Positions 45,574 to 54,404 are shown, numbered from the stretch's first letter. The stretch: 64,000 bases of DNA from Sandaracinus sp. (GCA_002699025.1 PABA01000151.1:38256-102255), one strand, 5' to 3'. The notes: generated by a model from the sequence alone, not told the origin. Translations and numbers: made by a program.

Positions 45574-47973
45574 ATGAAGCGCATCGGCTTCGCGATTTCG
45601 TTCCTCGCGACGGCGGGGCTGCTGGGGGTCCTCGAGGCCTGCGACGACGAGCCCGAGGCGCCCGCGGAGGCCCCGGCCGAAGCGCCTGCGGGCGAGGGCG
45701 ACGAGGGCGCGCCGGAGGGCGAAGGGGAGCCGAGCGCCGCCGCACCGGCCCCCGCTGGCGAGCCGGCCATCGACGGGCGCGTGCACCTCGACCTGCTCGA
45801 GCTCGCGCACCTCGCCGACGTCGACCACCACGGCCTCTACGTCGACTTCGGCACCCAGGCCCGCTTCAAGTACACGAGCGGCCAGTGGAACAGCGGCTGG
45901 GGGAGCGATGGTGCGGACGGCGACGCCCTCGATCCGAGCGCCACCACCTTCTCCCGCTTCGGCCGCATGGGCCGCGTCTACTTCGATGTCCGCGATCCGG
46001 GCGTGCGGACGCTCCACCTGAAGCTCCGCAGCGTCGGCGGCGGCGGCCTGCTCGCCTTCCTCAACGGCGAGGCGCTCCCCGAGACCCCCTTCGAGGGCGA
46101 GGGCTGGCAGGACATCACCCTCGAGGCGCCGGCGAGCGTCGTGCGCCGCGGCGAGAACTACCTCCTCCTCCGCGGCACGGAGACGCGCCGCGTCGACGGC
46201 GAGGACGTCGCCTTCGAGCTCGCGGAGATGCACGTCGCGCGGAGCCGCCCGGAGGGCTGGGAGGACCCGCGCCACCTCCGCGGTCGGCACGCCGTCGGCG
46301 GAAGCGAGCGCGACGCGCTGCAGATCCCGGCGGAGACGACGCTGAGCTGGTACCTCGAGGTGCCCGAGGGCGCGGCGCTCGTCTTCGGTCGCGGCGCGAC
46401 CGCGGGCGAGGGGCGCGTCACGGTCACGGCCACCCCCGAGGGCGGCGCGAGCCGCGAGCTCTTCGCGGGCGCGACGGGATCCCGCTGGGCCGACGAGCGC
46501 GTGGACCTCGGCCCGCTCGCCGGCGAGCTCGTGCGCCTCGACGTCCAGGCCACGGGCGCCGGGGCGGCGCTGAGCGGCATGAAGGTCGTGCTCCCCGCCG
46601 TGGAGCTCGCCGCCCTCGGCAGCGACGAGGCCCCGCACGCCCAGAACGTCGTCGTCCTCACCATCGACACGCTCCGCGCCAGCAAGCTCCGCCCCTACAA
46701 CCGGCGCTCGCGCGTCCGCACGCCGGCCTTCGACGCCTTCGCCGAGGAGTCCACGCTCTTCGAGAACGCGCAGACGGCGGAGAACTGGACCAAGCCCGCC
46801 GTCGCCTCGATCCTCACGAGCCTCTTCCCGGCGACCCACGGCGCGAAGAACGACAGCTCGCGCCTCCCCCAGTCGGCGCTGACGCTCGGCGAGATCTACC
46901 AGCGCGAGGGCTTCCAGACCGCCAGCTTCCTCGCGAACGGCTACGTGAGCCGCGCCTTCGGCTTCGACCAGGGCTGGGACCACTACACGAACTACATCCG
47001 CGAGCAGCGCAACACGAACGCGAGCAACGTCTTCGGCGAGGCCGCCGAGTGGATCGAGGAGCACCACGAGGACGGGCGCTTCTTCGTCTACATCCAGACC
47101 ATCGACCCGCACGTCCCCTACGACCCGCCGGACGACTACCTGCGCATGTACGACGCGCGCACGGACTACGCCGGTCAGGTCCAGAACCGGCGCACGCACC
47201 TGCTCCTCGAGGACGCCAAGAAGCGCCCGCCGCGCGTGACCTTCGACGAGAGCGACGTGCGGCGCCTGACCGCGCTCCACGACGGCGAGATCAGCTACCA
47301 CGACCATCACTTCGGGCGCTTCCTCGAGAAGCTCGAGGAGCTCGGCCTGAAGGAGAACACCATCTTCGTCGTGACCTCCGATCACGGCGAGGAGTTCGAC
47401 GAGCACGGCAGCTGGGGGCACGGGCACTCGATCTTCCAGGAGCTGCTCCACGTGCCCCTCGTCGTGCGCTACCCGGGCGTGGGGCGGGCCGGCGCGCGCG
47501 TGCCGCAGGTCGTGAGCACCATGGGCGTCGCGCCGACCGTGCTCGAGGCGACGGGCGTGGACGTGCCGGGCGAGTTCGAGGGGCGGAGCCTGATGGGCTT
47601 CCTCCGGGGCGCGCCGCCGCCCGGGCCCTGGATCGCCTTCAGTGACTTCCAGGAGAACCGGCGCGTCGTGCGCGGGATGGACTGGAAGCTCGTGCTCCGC
47701 TCGAGCCTCACCTACGTGCTCTTCGATCTCGAGCGCGACCCGGGCGAGCAGAACGAGGACCTCGACCCGCGGCGCCACCCGATCGCCATGCGCTACCTCC
47801 GCGTGCTCAGCGGGCAGCAGCTCGGGGCGACCGATCGCTCGCGCTGGCTGACCGGCGGCGGCGGCGCCTCGCGGGTGCAGGCGGAGAACGCGGACATGAC
47901 CCTCGAGCTCTGCCAGCAGCTCATCGCCATCGGCTACATGGACTGCCTGAGCCAGTTCCCCGACGCCATGTGA
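45574..47973 (+). CDS. Sulfatase-family lipoprotein with Thr at the nucleophile position
   Basis: A 799-residue protein; ATG 45574 starts a lipoprotein signal (lipobox LEAC, Cys about 23). An Ala/Glu/Pro spacer follows, then a beta-rich region (about 70-360). The sulfatase/alkaline-phosphatase-fold domain (about 360-770) has metal ligands in LTIDTLRASK, SDHGEEFDEHG and WGHGHS. The site that holds Cys/Ser for formylglycine in true sulfatases reads NWTKPAVAS, with Thr406. This fits phospho- or phosphoglycerol-transferase-like relatives rather than a classic sulfatase. It is envelope-anchored; the substrate is unknown. Confidence 0.88.
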   Translation: MKRIGFAISFLATAGLLGVLEACDDEPEAPAEAPAEAPAGEGDEGAPEGEGEPSAAAPAPAGEPAIDGRVHLDLLELAHLADVDHHGLYVDFGTQARFKYTSGQWNSGWGSDGADGDALDPSATTFSRFGRMGRVYFDVRDPGVRTLHLKLRSVGGGGLLAFLNGEALPETPFEGEGWQDITLEAPASVVRRGENYLLLRGTETRRVDGEDVAFELAEMHVARSRPEGWEDPRHLRGRHAVGGSERDALQIPAETTLSWYLEVPEGAALVFGRGATAGEGRVTVTATPEGGASRELFAGATGSRWADERVDLGPLAGELVRLDVQATGAGAALSGMKVVLPAVELAALGSDEAPHAQNVVVLTIDTLRASKLRPYNRRSRVRTPAFDAFAEESTLFENAQTAENWTKPAVASILTSLFPATHGAKNDSSRLPQSALTLGEIYQREGFQTASFLANGYVSRAFGFDQGWDHYTNYIREQRNTNASNVFGEAAEWIEEHHEDGRFFVYIQTIDPHVPYDPPDDYLRMYDARTDYAGQVQNRRTHLLLEDAKKRPPRVTFDESDVRRLTALHDGEISYHDHHFGRFLEKLEELGLKENTIFVVTSDHGEEFDEHGSWGHGHSIFQELLHVPLVVRYPGVGRAGARVPQVVSTMGVAPTVLEATGVDVPGEFEGRSLMGFLRGAPPPGPWIAFSDFQENRRVVRGMDWKLVLRSSLTYVLFDLERDPGEQNEDLDPRRHPIAMRYLRVLSGQQLGATDRSRWLTGGGGASRVQAENADMTLELCQQLIAIGYMDCLSQFPDAM

Positions 47974-48032
47974 GCGGACGTCGGCCCCGCCCGGCCCGGG
48001 CGTGGGCGGGCGGCGTGGCCCTCATGCGCTCC

Positions 48033-48140
48033 ATCGCCGGGCCGCCACATCGCCGGGCCGCCGCATCGTCGGGCCGCCGCATCGTCGGGCCGCCGCATCG
48101 CCGGGCCGCCGCATCGCCGGGCCGCCGCATCGCCGGGCCG
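48033..48140. repeat. 16-bp tandem repeat, about 6.75 copies
   Basis: The unit atcgccgggccgccgc repeats with a strict 16-bp step from 48033 to 48140. Copies 3 and 4 share a c-to-t change (atcgtcggg) and copy 1 ends in ccac. A period not divisible by three and a location between two genes rule out a coding role. Shared changes between adjacent copies point to slippage or unequal exchange. Confidence 0.9.
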
Positions 48141-48198
48141 TGAGCGTGGGCAGACTTGGGGGAGGCGCCGCCGGGGCGCTCCGGGGTACGCTACGGGC

Positions 48199-48642
48199 GT
48201 GCCGGCCGGCTTCTACGTCACGCTCCCGCTCTTCTTCGTCGGCTTCATCGGGATGTGGATCATCCTGGCGAAGAACGGCGCCCTGGGCATGGACGCCTTC
48301 TACAAGCTCGGGATCCTCTTCCGCGAGCGGAAGCGCCACGCCCGCATCTTCGTCGTCTGCCTCCTCGTGACCATCGTCGGCGGGGGCGGCTCCTGCATCT
48401 CGATCATGGCGCAGGACGCGCGGGCCAATGGGGAGTGCCGCCGCCGCTGCGAGGACGCGGGCTTCGCCGACGGCATCATCCGGGGCAACCCGCACGCCGA
48501 GCGCCCGGGCGAGACGCCGCGCGAGTGCTGGTGCCAGAACGCCGGCGAGTGGGCCGACGAGAGCCTGGGCCCGGTCGGTCCCGGGCGCGACGCGCCGGCC
48601 TCCCGCGGGCTCGAGCCGCCGCGCGCCGATGGCGGCTCGTGA
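48199..48642 (+). CDS. Small membrane protein with Cys-rich tail
   Basis: A 147-residue protein from GTG 48199. Two membrane segments lie at about 5-23 and 50-72. The following region has CRRRCEDAGF and CWCQNAGEW, four or five cysteines that could form disulfides outside the membrane. Its stop overlaps the GTG start of the hydrolase gene (GTGA, 48639-48642), so the two are translationally coupled. No family was recognised. Confidence 0.7.
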   Translation: MPAGFYVTLPLFFVGFIGMWIILAKNGALGMDAFYKLGILFRERKRHARIFVVCLLVTIVGGGGSCISIMAQDARANGECRRRCEDAGFADGIIRGNPHAERPGETPRECWCQNAGEWADESLGPVGPGRDAPASRGLEPPRADGGS

Positions 48643-49634
48643 GCGCCCCCGCCTCCGCCGTCCCCCGCGCGCTCGAGCGCGACGAGCGCTTCCCGACCAC
48701 CTCGGACGGCTGGGCGCTCCAGCTCACGCGCTTCGTCGACCGGGCCGCCTTCCGCCCGGAGCTCGCGCCCATCGTGCTCGTGCCGGGGTACGGGATGAAC
48801 AGCTTCATCCTCGGCTTCCACCCGGGCGGCACCTCCCTCGTCCACGCCCTCTGCGCCTCCGGCCGCGAGGTCTGGTGCGCCGATCTCCGTGGCCAGGGCC
48901 GGAGCCATCGCGTCGACTCCGGCGCGCCGCCGCCCTCGCTCCGTCGCCTCGCCGAGCGCGACCTCCCCGCGGCCTGCGACGCCGCCCTGGAGGCGAGCGA
49001 GAGCACGGCCGGGCGCGTGGACGTGCTCGGCTGCTCCCTCGGCGGGAGCCTCGCCTTCGCCTACCTCGCCCTCGCGCCCACGCCGCCGGTGCGCCGCGTG
49101 GTCGCCATCGGCTCGCCGCTCCGCTGGATCGCCACCCCGGGCCTCCTGCGCGCGGCCTTCACCTCGCGGCGCCTGGCCGGGGCCATCCGCATCGCGGGCA
49201 CGCGCCGCGTCGCCGGGCTCGTCTTCCCCCTCGCCGGGAAGCTGCCCGGCCTGCTCGCCCTCTACGCCAACGCCGCGAACATCGACCTCGAGGAGGCGGC
49301 GACCATGGTGCGTACGGTCGAGGATCCGCACCCGCGCATGAACCGCGACATCGCCGCCTGGGTGAAGCACGGCGACCTCGTGCTCCGGGGCGTGAACGTG
49401 ACCGAGGCCATGCGCCGGCGCCGCGAGCCGCTGCTCCTGGTCGCCGCCAACCGCGACGGCATCGTCCCCGAGGCGACCGCGCTCGGGCCGCGGGAGGTGT
49501 GGGGCGGGCCGGTGAGCGTGCTCCGCGTGGGCACGCCGGAGCGCTGGTACGCGCACGCGGATCTCTTCGTGGGCCGCGAGGCCCCCGAGCGCGTCTTCGC
49601 GCCCATCGTCTCCTGGCTGGACCGCCCCGAGTAG
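48639..49634 (+). CDS. Alpha/beta hydrolase
   Basis: A 331-residue protein beginning at GTG 48639 within the overlap with the membrane protein gene. The nucleophile elbow is GCSLGGS. VLVPGYGMNSFI forms the oxyanion loop, and NRDGIVP and HADLFVGREA supply the likely Asp and His. It resembles lipases/esterases acting on acyl esters or polyhydroxyalkanoate-like substrates, but the substrate cannot be read from sequence. No signal peptide is seen. The 3' end, with its stop codon, is duplicated downstream. Confidence 0.85.
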   Translation: MSAPASAVPRALERDERFPTTSDGWALQLTRFVDRAAFRPELAPIVLVPGYGMNSFILGFHPGGTSLVHALCASGREVWCADLRGQGRSHRVDSGAPPPSLRRLAERDLPAACDAALEASESTAGRVDVLGCSLGGSLAFAYLALAPTPPVRRVVAIGSPLRWIATPGLLRAAFTSRRLAGAIRIAGTRRVAGLVFPLAGKLPGLLALYANAANIDLEEAATMVRTVEDPHPRMNRDIAAWVKHGDLVLRGVNVTEAMRRRREPLLLVAANRDGIVPEATALGPREVWGGPVSVLRVGTPERWYAHADLFVGREAPERVFAPIVSWLDRPE

Positions 49635-49737
49635 GGCGCGTTCGCTCGCGCCTTCGTCCGTTCGCTCGCCCATCGGCTCCTGGCTGGACCGCCCCGAGTA
49701 GGGCGCGTTCGCTCGCGCCTTCGTCCGTTCGCTCGCG
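49601..49737. repeat. 67-bp tandem duplication covering a gene 3' end
   Basis: The segment gcccatcg-ctcctggctggaccgccccgagtag and the following gcgcgttcgctcgcgccttc recur with a 67-bp step (first copy from about 49601, second from about 49668). The first copy contains the last codons and TAG of the hydrolase; the second lies behind it with one base changed (catcgt to catcgg). It also includes gttcgctcgc subrepeats. Confidence 0.9.
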
Positions 49738-49810
49738 TCCTCGTCGCCGCGCGTCCTCGCCCGGTCCGCCCGGCTGCGGCGGGGAGCGCGAGGGCGCGGG
49801 CGGTCGCTGC

Positions 49811-51130
49811 TCAGCCCGGCTCGCGCACGACCGTGCGCACGCCGGCCGTCGCGAGGAGCACCTGCAGCCGGCGCGCCTCGCGCGGGCGGAGCGCGACCAG
49901 GCCGCCGGCGCGGAGCGCGTCGAGGCGCGTCTTGGCCTCCGCCAGCGAGAGCGCGAGGGCGTCCCGGAGCCGCTTCACGGCGCCGACGAGCCTCGGTACC
50001 CGCTCTCCCGCTGCGAGCTCGAGCCGCGTCGCCCGGCCGCGCTCCGCCCAGGCGGCGACGATCGCCCCGCGGGCCGCGTCCGAGGCGCACCAGGGCGGGA
50101 GCGGCGCCTTCGGCACCCCGAGCCAGCGTTGCCCGTCGAGGCGCCAGAGCGCCTCGGGCGCCGGGAGCGCGCCTGGCGGGAGCGCCAGGGCCACCGGCGG
50201 GAGACCGTAGCGGCGGTAGGTGTGGACGACCTCCAGCCCCGGCAGCCGCTCGAAGAGCGCGCGCCAGGTGTCCACGTCCTCCTCCATCGGGCCCACGTGC
50301 CGGATGCGCGGGTCGCCGGCGAGCGCCTCCGTGGGCTCGAACCAGTCGTCCACCCGCAGCGTGCTCGCCGGGCCGAGCGCCTCGAGCGCGAGGGGCGCGT
50401 CGCCGTGGGCGTCGCCGACGTGGAGGTGCTCCAGGGGCCGGTCGAGGACGCCTCGCGGGAGGTGCCCGACGCGGAGGGCTCGCAGCGCGCGGAAGCGCCC
50501 GAGGTCGTCCATGCGGTCCGGGCGCCAGTGGGCGCTCAGGGAGAGCGTGGAGAGGGTCGGGGGCGCGAGCGCGAGCCAGTCGTGGAGCGGGCTCCGGGCG
50601 TCGATGCGGAGCGCCTCGAGCCCCTCCGGGAGGGGCGCCGCCGCGCCGGGGAAGGCGCCCGTGAGCGTGAGCGAGCGGAGCGGGAGCGAGGCGAGGGGCG
50701 CGAGGTCGAGCGCCCCCGAGACCGGCGCGAGCCAGAGCTCCTCGAGCGGCAGAGCGCCCAGCGGTGCGAGCGCGGGCGCGTCGCCGACGAGCGCCGCCTC
50801 GAGGCGCGTGAGCCGCGGGAAGCCCCGGACCAGCGCCGCGAGCCCCTCGGCCTCCAGCACCAACGGCGGCAGGGCCCGGACCGACTCGCGCCAGGCGCGG
50901 CGCTCGCTGGTCAGCGCCAGCACCAGCAGGGCCGGCCCCACCCCTTCGGGCGGCGCGCGCCAGGCGCCCGCCGCGTCCGTGCGTCCCTCGAAGAGCGGGC
51001 GCGTCGCGTCGGCGCCGAGGGCGAGCCCCAGCTCCACGCCCTGCCGCTGCGTGTCCGGGTCCGGGTGGGCGAGGAGGGCGGCGAGCGCCTCGAGCTTCGC
51101 GTCCCGGGGGCGTTCCGAGGTCGTCTTCAT
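49811..51130 (-). CDS. Leucine-rich-repeat protein with L7/L12-like C-terminal domain
   Basis: A 439-residue protein from ATG 51130. The centre (about 75-290) has irregular leucine-rich repeats (LTRLEAALVG, LEELWLAPVSG, LRSLTLTGAFPG, LSTLSLSAHW, LRALRVGHLPRG). The last about 55 residues (AVKRLRDALALSLAEAKTRL, then EARRLQVLLATAGVRTVV) match the fold pattern of the ribosomal L7/L12 C-terminal domain. The N-terminal 50 residues begin with KLEALAALLAHPDPDTQRQG, like HEAT-type wording in the predictor-of-cell-wear myxobacterial proteins. It is cytoplasmic. Function unknown; a protein-binding role is inferred. Confidence 0.75.
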   Translation of the reverse strand: MKTTSERPRDAKLEALAALLAHPDPDTQRQGVELGLALGADATRPLFEGRTDAAGAWRAPPEGVGPALLVLALTSERRAWRESVRALPPLVLEAEGLAALVRGFPRLTRLEAALVGDAPALAPLGALPLEELWLAPVSGALDLAPLASLPLRSLTLTGAFPGAAAPLPEGLEALRIDARSPLHDWLALAPPTLSTLSLSAHWRPDRMDDLGRFRALRALRVGHLPRGVLDRPLEHLHVGDAHGDAPLALEALGPASTLRVDDWFEPTEALAGDPRIRHVGPMEEDVDTWRALFERLPGLEVVHTYRRYGLPPVALALPPGALPAPEALWRLDGQRWLGVPKAPLPPWCASDAARGAIVAAWAERGRATRLELAAGERVPRLVGAVKRLRDALALSLAEAKTRLDALRAGGLVALRPREARRLQVLLATAGVRTVVREPG

Positions 51131-51201
51131 GGGTGGGCTCCGGCGGGCCGGTCGCTTGCCAAGGTCGCACGGCTGCCCCACACCCACCACGCGAGGACGC
51201 C

Positions 51202-51684
51202 ATGGCCCACACGCTCTACGACACCCAGGTCGAGACCATCGACGGGGACGCGAAGGACCTCCACGACATCGAGGGGAAGGTCGCCTTGATCGTGAACACC
51301 GCCAGCAAGTGCGGTTTCACGCCGCAGTTCGCGGGCCTCGAGAAGCTCTACGAGAAGTTCGCCGACCGCGGCTTCGTGGTGCTCGGGTTCCCGTGCAATC
51401 AGTTCGGCAAGCAGGACCCGGGGAGCAACGACGAGATCGCCGGCTTCTGCCAGAAGAACTACGGCGTCTCCTTCCCCATGCACGCGAAGGTCGAGGTCAA
51501 CGGGGAGGGCACGCACCCGCTCTTCCAGCAGCTCAAGACGGCGGCGCCGGGCCTGATGGGCTCGACGCGCATCAAGTGGAACTTCACGAAGTTCCTCGTC
51601 GACCGGGAGGGGCGCGTCGTGAAGCGCTACGCGCCGACCACGAAGCCCGAGGCCATCGCCGAGGACGTCGAAGCGCTCCTCTAG
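51202..51684 (+). CDS. Glutathione peroxidase family protein
   Basis: A 160-residue protein from ATG 51202, the normal length for bacterial glutathione/thioredoxin peroxidases. The peroxidatic residue is Cys37 (NTASKCGFT, encoded tgc, not a selenocysteine codon). The tetrad partners are Gln67 (PCNQFG), Trp126 and Asn127 (KWNFTK). A second Cys in FCQKNYG (about 83) is a candidate resolving Cys, so thioredoxin may be the reductant. It is cytoplasmic and removes peroxides. Confidence 0.95.
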   Translation: MAHTLYDTQVETIDGDAKDLHDIEGKVALIVNTASKCGFTPQFAGLEKLYEKFADRGFVVLGFPCNQFGKQDPGSNDEIAGFCQKNYGVSFPMHAKVEVNGEGTHPLFQQLKTAAPGLMGSTRIKWNFTKFLVDREGRVVKRYAPTTKPEAIAEDVEALL

Positions 51685-51857
51685 CTGGCCCGGGGTCTGG
51701 ACGGGCTCCCAGTCAGCGGGGCCGGTCGCTCTGGCGGGACCGGGGATGTCAGCGCGGGTTCGGCGAGCTCGCCGGTCATCCGGCGCTCCATCCGCGCGGC
51801 GGCGCCCCATGTCGAAGCGCGCCGCCCGAGGCGGTCCGGGACGGCAGCCAGGACGCC

Positions 51858-52571
51858 TCAGTCGATGCGGACGACCAGGGCGGTGACGTTGTCCTGGGTG
51901 CCGCGCCGGAGCGCCTCGTGGACGAGGGCCTCGGCGGAGCGCTCGGGCGCGTAGGTCCGCGCCAGGACCCGGCGGATGTGCCCGGCGCCGAGCACGTCGC
52001 TGAGGCCGTCCGTGCAGAGGAGGAAGGTGTCCCCGGCGCGCGCATCGACCCGGCGGAGCTCGGGCGGCCCGCGGTCCGAGCCGACGGCGCGGGTGATCAG
52101 GTGCCGCAGGTGCCGCGCCGGCGCCATGCCCGCCGCGCGCATCTGCTCCACGTAGGAGTGGTCCCGCGTGAGCGCCTCGACCACGCCGCCCCGGCAGCGA
52201 TAGACCCGGCTGTCGCCCACGTGCGCGACGACCCCCACGCCGGCTTCGAGCGCCAGCGCCGCCAGCGTCGTGCCCATGCGCGCGAGCTCCGCCACGCGCC
52301 GCCGGCGCACCTGGACCTCGGCCACGCGGAAGCCGGTCTCGAGGCGCGCCCCGAGCGCCTCGGGGCCGAGGTCGCGCCGCTGGCTGCGGAAGGTGGTGAG
52401 GAGCGCCTCGGCGGCGAGCCGGCTCGCGAGGTCGCCCCCCGCATGCCCGCCCATGCCGTCCGCGACGGCGAAGAGGCCGAGCTCCGGCGCGTCGACCCAG
52501 GCGTCCTCGTTGCGTCGGCGTGCACCGACGTGGCTGACGATCCCGCTCCATGGATGCATGGGGTCGAGCAT
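51858..52571 (-). CDS. PP2C-type Ser/Thr protein phosphatase
   Basis: A 237-residue protein; ATG 52571 gives MLDPMHPWSG, and ATG 52559 is almost as good. PP2C motifs are in order: RRRNEDAW (about 20), FAVADGMGGHAGG (about 35), MGTTLAALAL, VAHVGDSRVYR, LTRDHSYVEQM, ITRAVGSD, LLCTDGLSDVL and GTQDNVTALVVR at the end. The Asp ligands of both metals are kept, so it should be active. It likely reverses phosphorylation by the Hanks kinases of the cell, four of which are encoded in this window, though none is adjacent. Confidence 0.93.
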   Translation of the reverse strand: MLDPMHPWSGIVSHVGARRRNEDAWVDAPELGLFAVADGMGGHAGGDLASRLAAEALLTTFRSQRRDLGPEALGARLETGFRVAEVQVRRRRVAELARMGTTLAALALEAGVGVVAHVGDSRVYRCRGGVVEALTRDHSYVEQMRAAGMAPARHLRHLITRAVGSDRGPPELRRVDARAGDTFLLCTDGLSDVLGAGHIRRVLARTYAPERSAEALVHEALRRGTQDNVTALVVRID

Positions 52572-52745
52572 TGCGAAGGTCGTGCCGGGTCGCCGCGGCG
52601 CCCCCATGGCACGAAACCCTTCGGGAATCCGCCGCGCGGCCCCGCTCGAGGTGGCGGCGCCGCCGCCGATCCGCCGCCGGTCCGCCACCCGGCGCCGCCC
52701 GGCACCGCCCCACCGGGTCCCACGCGCGGCTGATATGCTGCCGGC

Positions 52746-54287
52746 GTGGAGCCGGAGCGCCAGGTCGAGATCCAGCTCGGCCACCTGTGCAACAACCGCT
52801 GCCTCTTCTGCGTGAGCGGGCAGCGGACGGCCATGGGCGAGGCGCGCCCCATGGCGGCGGCCCCCATCCTCGAGCGCCTCGACGCCGCCTACGCCGCCGG
52901 CCACCGCAAGCTCACGCTCCTCGGCGGCGAGCCCACGCTCCAGCCCGCCTTCCTGGAGGTCGTCCAGCACGCCGTCGACCTCGGCTTCGAGGAGATCGTC
53001 GTCTTCACCAACGGCGTCCGGACGGCCCGCGCGGAGCTGGTCGACGCCGTCCTCGCCACCGGCGGGCGTTTCACCTGGCGCATCTCGATCCAGGGGGCCA
53101 CCGAGGAGGCCCACTGCCGCACGACGGGCAAGCCGCGCTCCTTCCAACGCATCCTCCGCACGCTCGCGCACCTCCGCGAGCGCGACCAGCGCGTCACCGT
53201 GAACATGTGCGTCGTCGGCTCGAACGTCGCGTCGGTCCCGCGCTTCCCCGAGCTCGTGGAGCGCTGGGGCGTCGAGCAGCTCCACCTCGACCTGATGCGC
53301 CCCCTCGACGCGGGCGAGCGGAGCGAGGCGGAGCTCCGCGCCATGATGCCCCCCTACTCGGAGATGGCGCCCGCCTTCGAGGCGATGATCGAGGGCTTCC
53401 GCGCCCTCGAGGCGCGGCGGGGCCGGCCCTTCGACGTGAACATTGGCAACCTGCCCTACTGCGTCGCGCCGCGGCTCATCCCCTGGACGCACCACGACGG
53501 CGAGCACACCGAGACCATCGCCATCGACGGCGACGACCGGCTGAGCCAGCCCTGGAACAAGTACCTGGTGAAGCGGCGCGACAAGCTCAAGCCCGAGCGC
53601 TGCCGCCGCTGCCTGATGCACGACCGCTGCAGCGGCGTCTTCGAGACCTACGCGCGCTTCCACGGCACGGACGAGCTCGTGCCCATCGACGCGGCGCGGC
53701 TCGCCGCCGTCGATCCGGAGCGGCGCCTGCTCACCCGGCACCTCCGCCCGCTGGCCCGGCGCCTCCGCGGCCTGGGAGCCGTCACCCGCGAGCGAGGCGA
53801 GGCGCGCCTCGAGGTGCGCTTCGACGGCGCCGCCTTCGCCCTCGATCGGGCACGCGAGGGCGCGGCGGCGCGCTATGCCCACTTCGGCGTGCACGTCCTC
53901 GAGGGCCGCGGCGCGCCGCTCGCCGAGGCCGCGCGCCAGCTCGCCGACGCCCTCGAGGCCGAGGGACTGCAGCCCGAGGTGCCCCTCTCCGAGGCCATCG
54001 CCGGCGCTCCGCGCACGGTCGCGGCGCGCCTCGAGCGGCTGGCCCGGCGCGCGCCCTTCGTCGGCCTCGCCTGGCGGTCCACGCGGCTCGAGGGAGACCG
54101 AGCCGAGCTCGCGCTGGAGGCCGACGATGGCGGCCGGGCCACGCTCTGGCTCGGCGAGCGCGAGGGGCGGGCCCGGGGCGGCTACGAGGTCGACGGGGAG
54201 CCCACGCCGGGCCTCGTCGCGGGCCTCCGCGCGCTCCTCGCCGTCCTCCGGCCGCGCCGCCCCCGGGCCGGCGCGCCCGCCGAGTGA
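52746..54287 (+). CDS. Radical SAM protein with Cys-rich auxiliary region
   Basis: A 513-residue protein from GTG 52746. The SAM-binding 4Fe-4S motif is CNNRCLFC (Cys15, 19, 22). GGEPTLQP and FTNGVR match the TIM-barrel strands. At about residue 290-305 a CRRCLMHDRC motif, with Cys at NLPYCV before it, looks like a shortened SPASM/auxiliary cluster site. The last 150 residues (about 345-513) are an Arg/Ala/Glu-rich domain of unknown fold. SPASM-type enzymes often modify peptides; no precursor peptide was seen nearby, so the substrate is open. The 3' end is duplicated downstream. Confidence 0.88.
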   Translation: MEPERQVEIQLGHLCNNRCLFCVSGQRTAMGEARPMAAAPILERLDAAYAAGHRKLTLLGGEPTLQPAFLEVVQHAVDLGFEEIVVFTNGVRTARAELVDAVLATGGRFTWRISIQGATEEAHCRTTGKPRSFQRILRTLAHLRERDQRVTVNMCVVGSNVASVPRFPELVERWGVEQLHLDLMRPLDAGERSEAELRAMMPPYSEMAPAFEAMIEGFRALEARRGRPFDVNIGNLPYCVAPRLIPWTHHDGEHTETIAIDGDDRLSQPWNKYLVKRRDKLKPERCRRCLMHDRCSGVFETYARFHGTDELVPIDAARLAAVDPERRLLTRHLRPLARRLRGLGAVTRERGEARLEVRFDGAAFALDRAREGAAARYAHFGVHVLEGRGAPLAEAARQLADALEAEGLQPEVPLSEAIAGAPRTVAARLERLARRAPFVGLAWRSTRLEGDRAELALEADDGGRATLWLGEREGRARGGYEVDGEPTPGLVAGLRALLAVLRPRRPRAGAPAE

Positions 54288-54404
54288 GCGCGCGTTTCTT
54301 GCCCCTCTGGCCGCGCTTCGTCGGGCCGGCGCGCCCGCCGAGTGAGCGCGCGCGTTTCTTGCCCCTCTGGCCGCGCTTCGTCGGGCCGGCGCGTTCGCCG
54401 AGGG
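54265..54404. repeat. 58-60-bp tandem triplication covering a gene 3' end
   Basis: The block gggccggcgcgcccgccgag plus tgagcgcgcg occurs at about 54265, again at about 54323, and in part at about 54383. The spacer cgtttcttgcccctctggccgc is repeated with it. Copy 1 holds the last codons and TGA of the radical SAM gene. Copies 2 and 3 are non-coding duplicates of that end. Confidence 0.9.

Noticed and set aside
48033..48140. Possible CRISPR array
   Set aside because: The repeats are 16 bp and directly adjoining without spacers, and no cas genes are present.
51202..51684. Selenocysteine in the glutathione peroxidase
   Set aside because: The active-site codon is tgc, a normal Cys codon, and the frame has no internal TGA.
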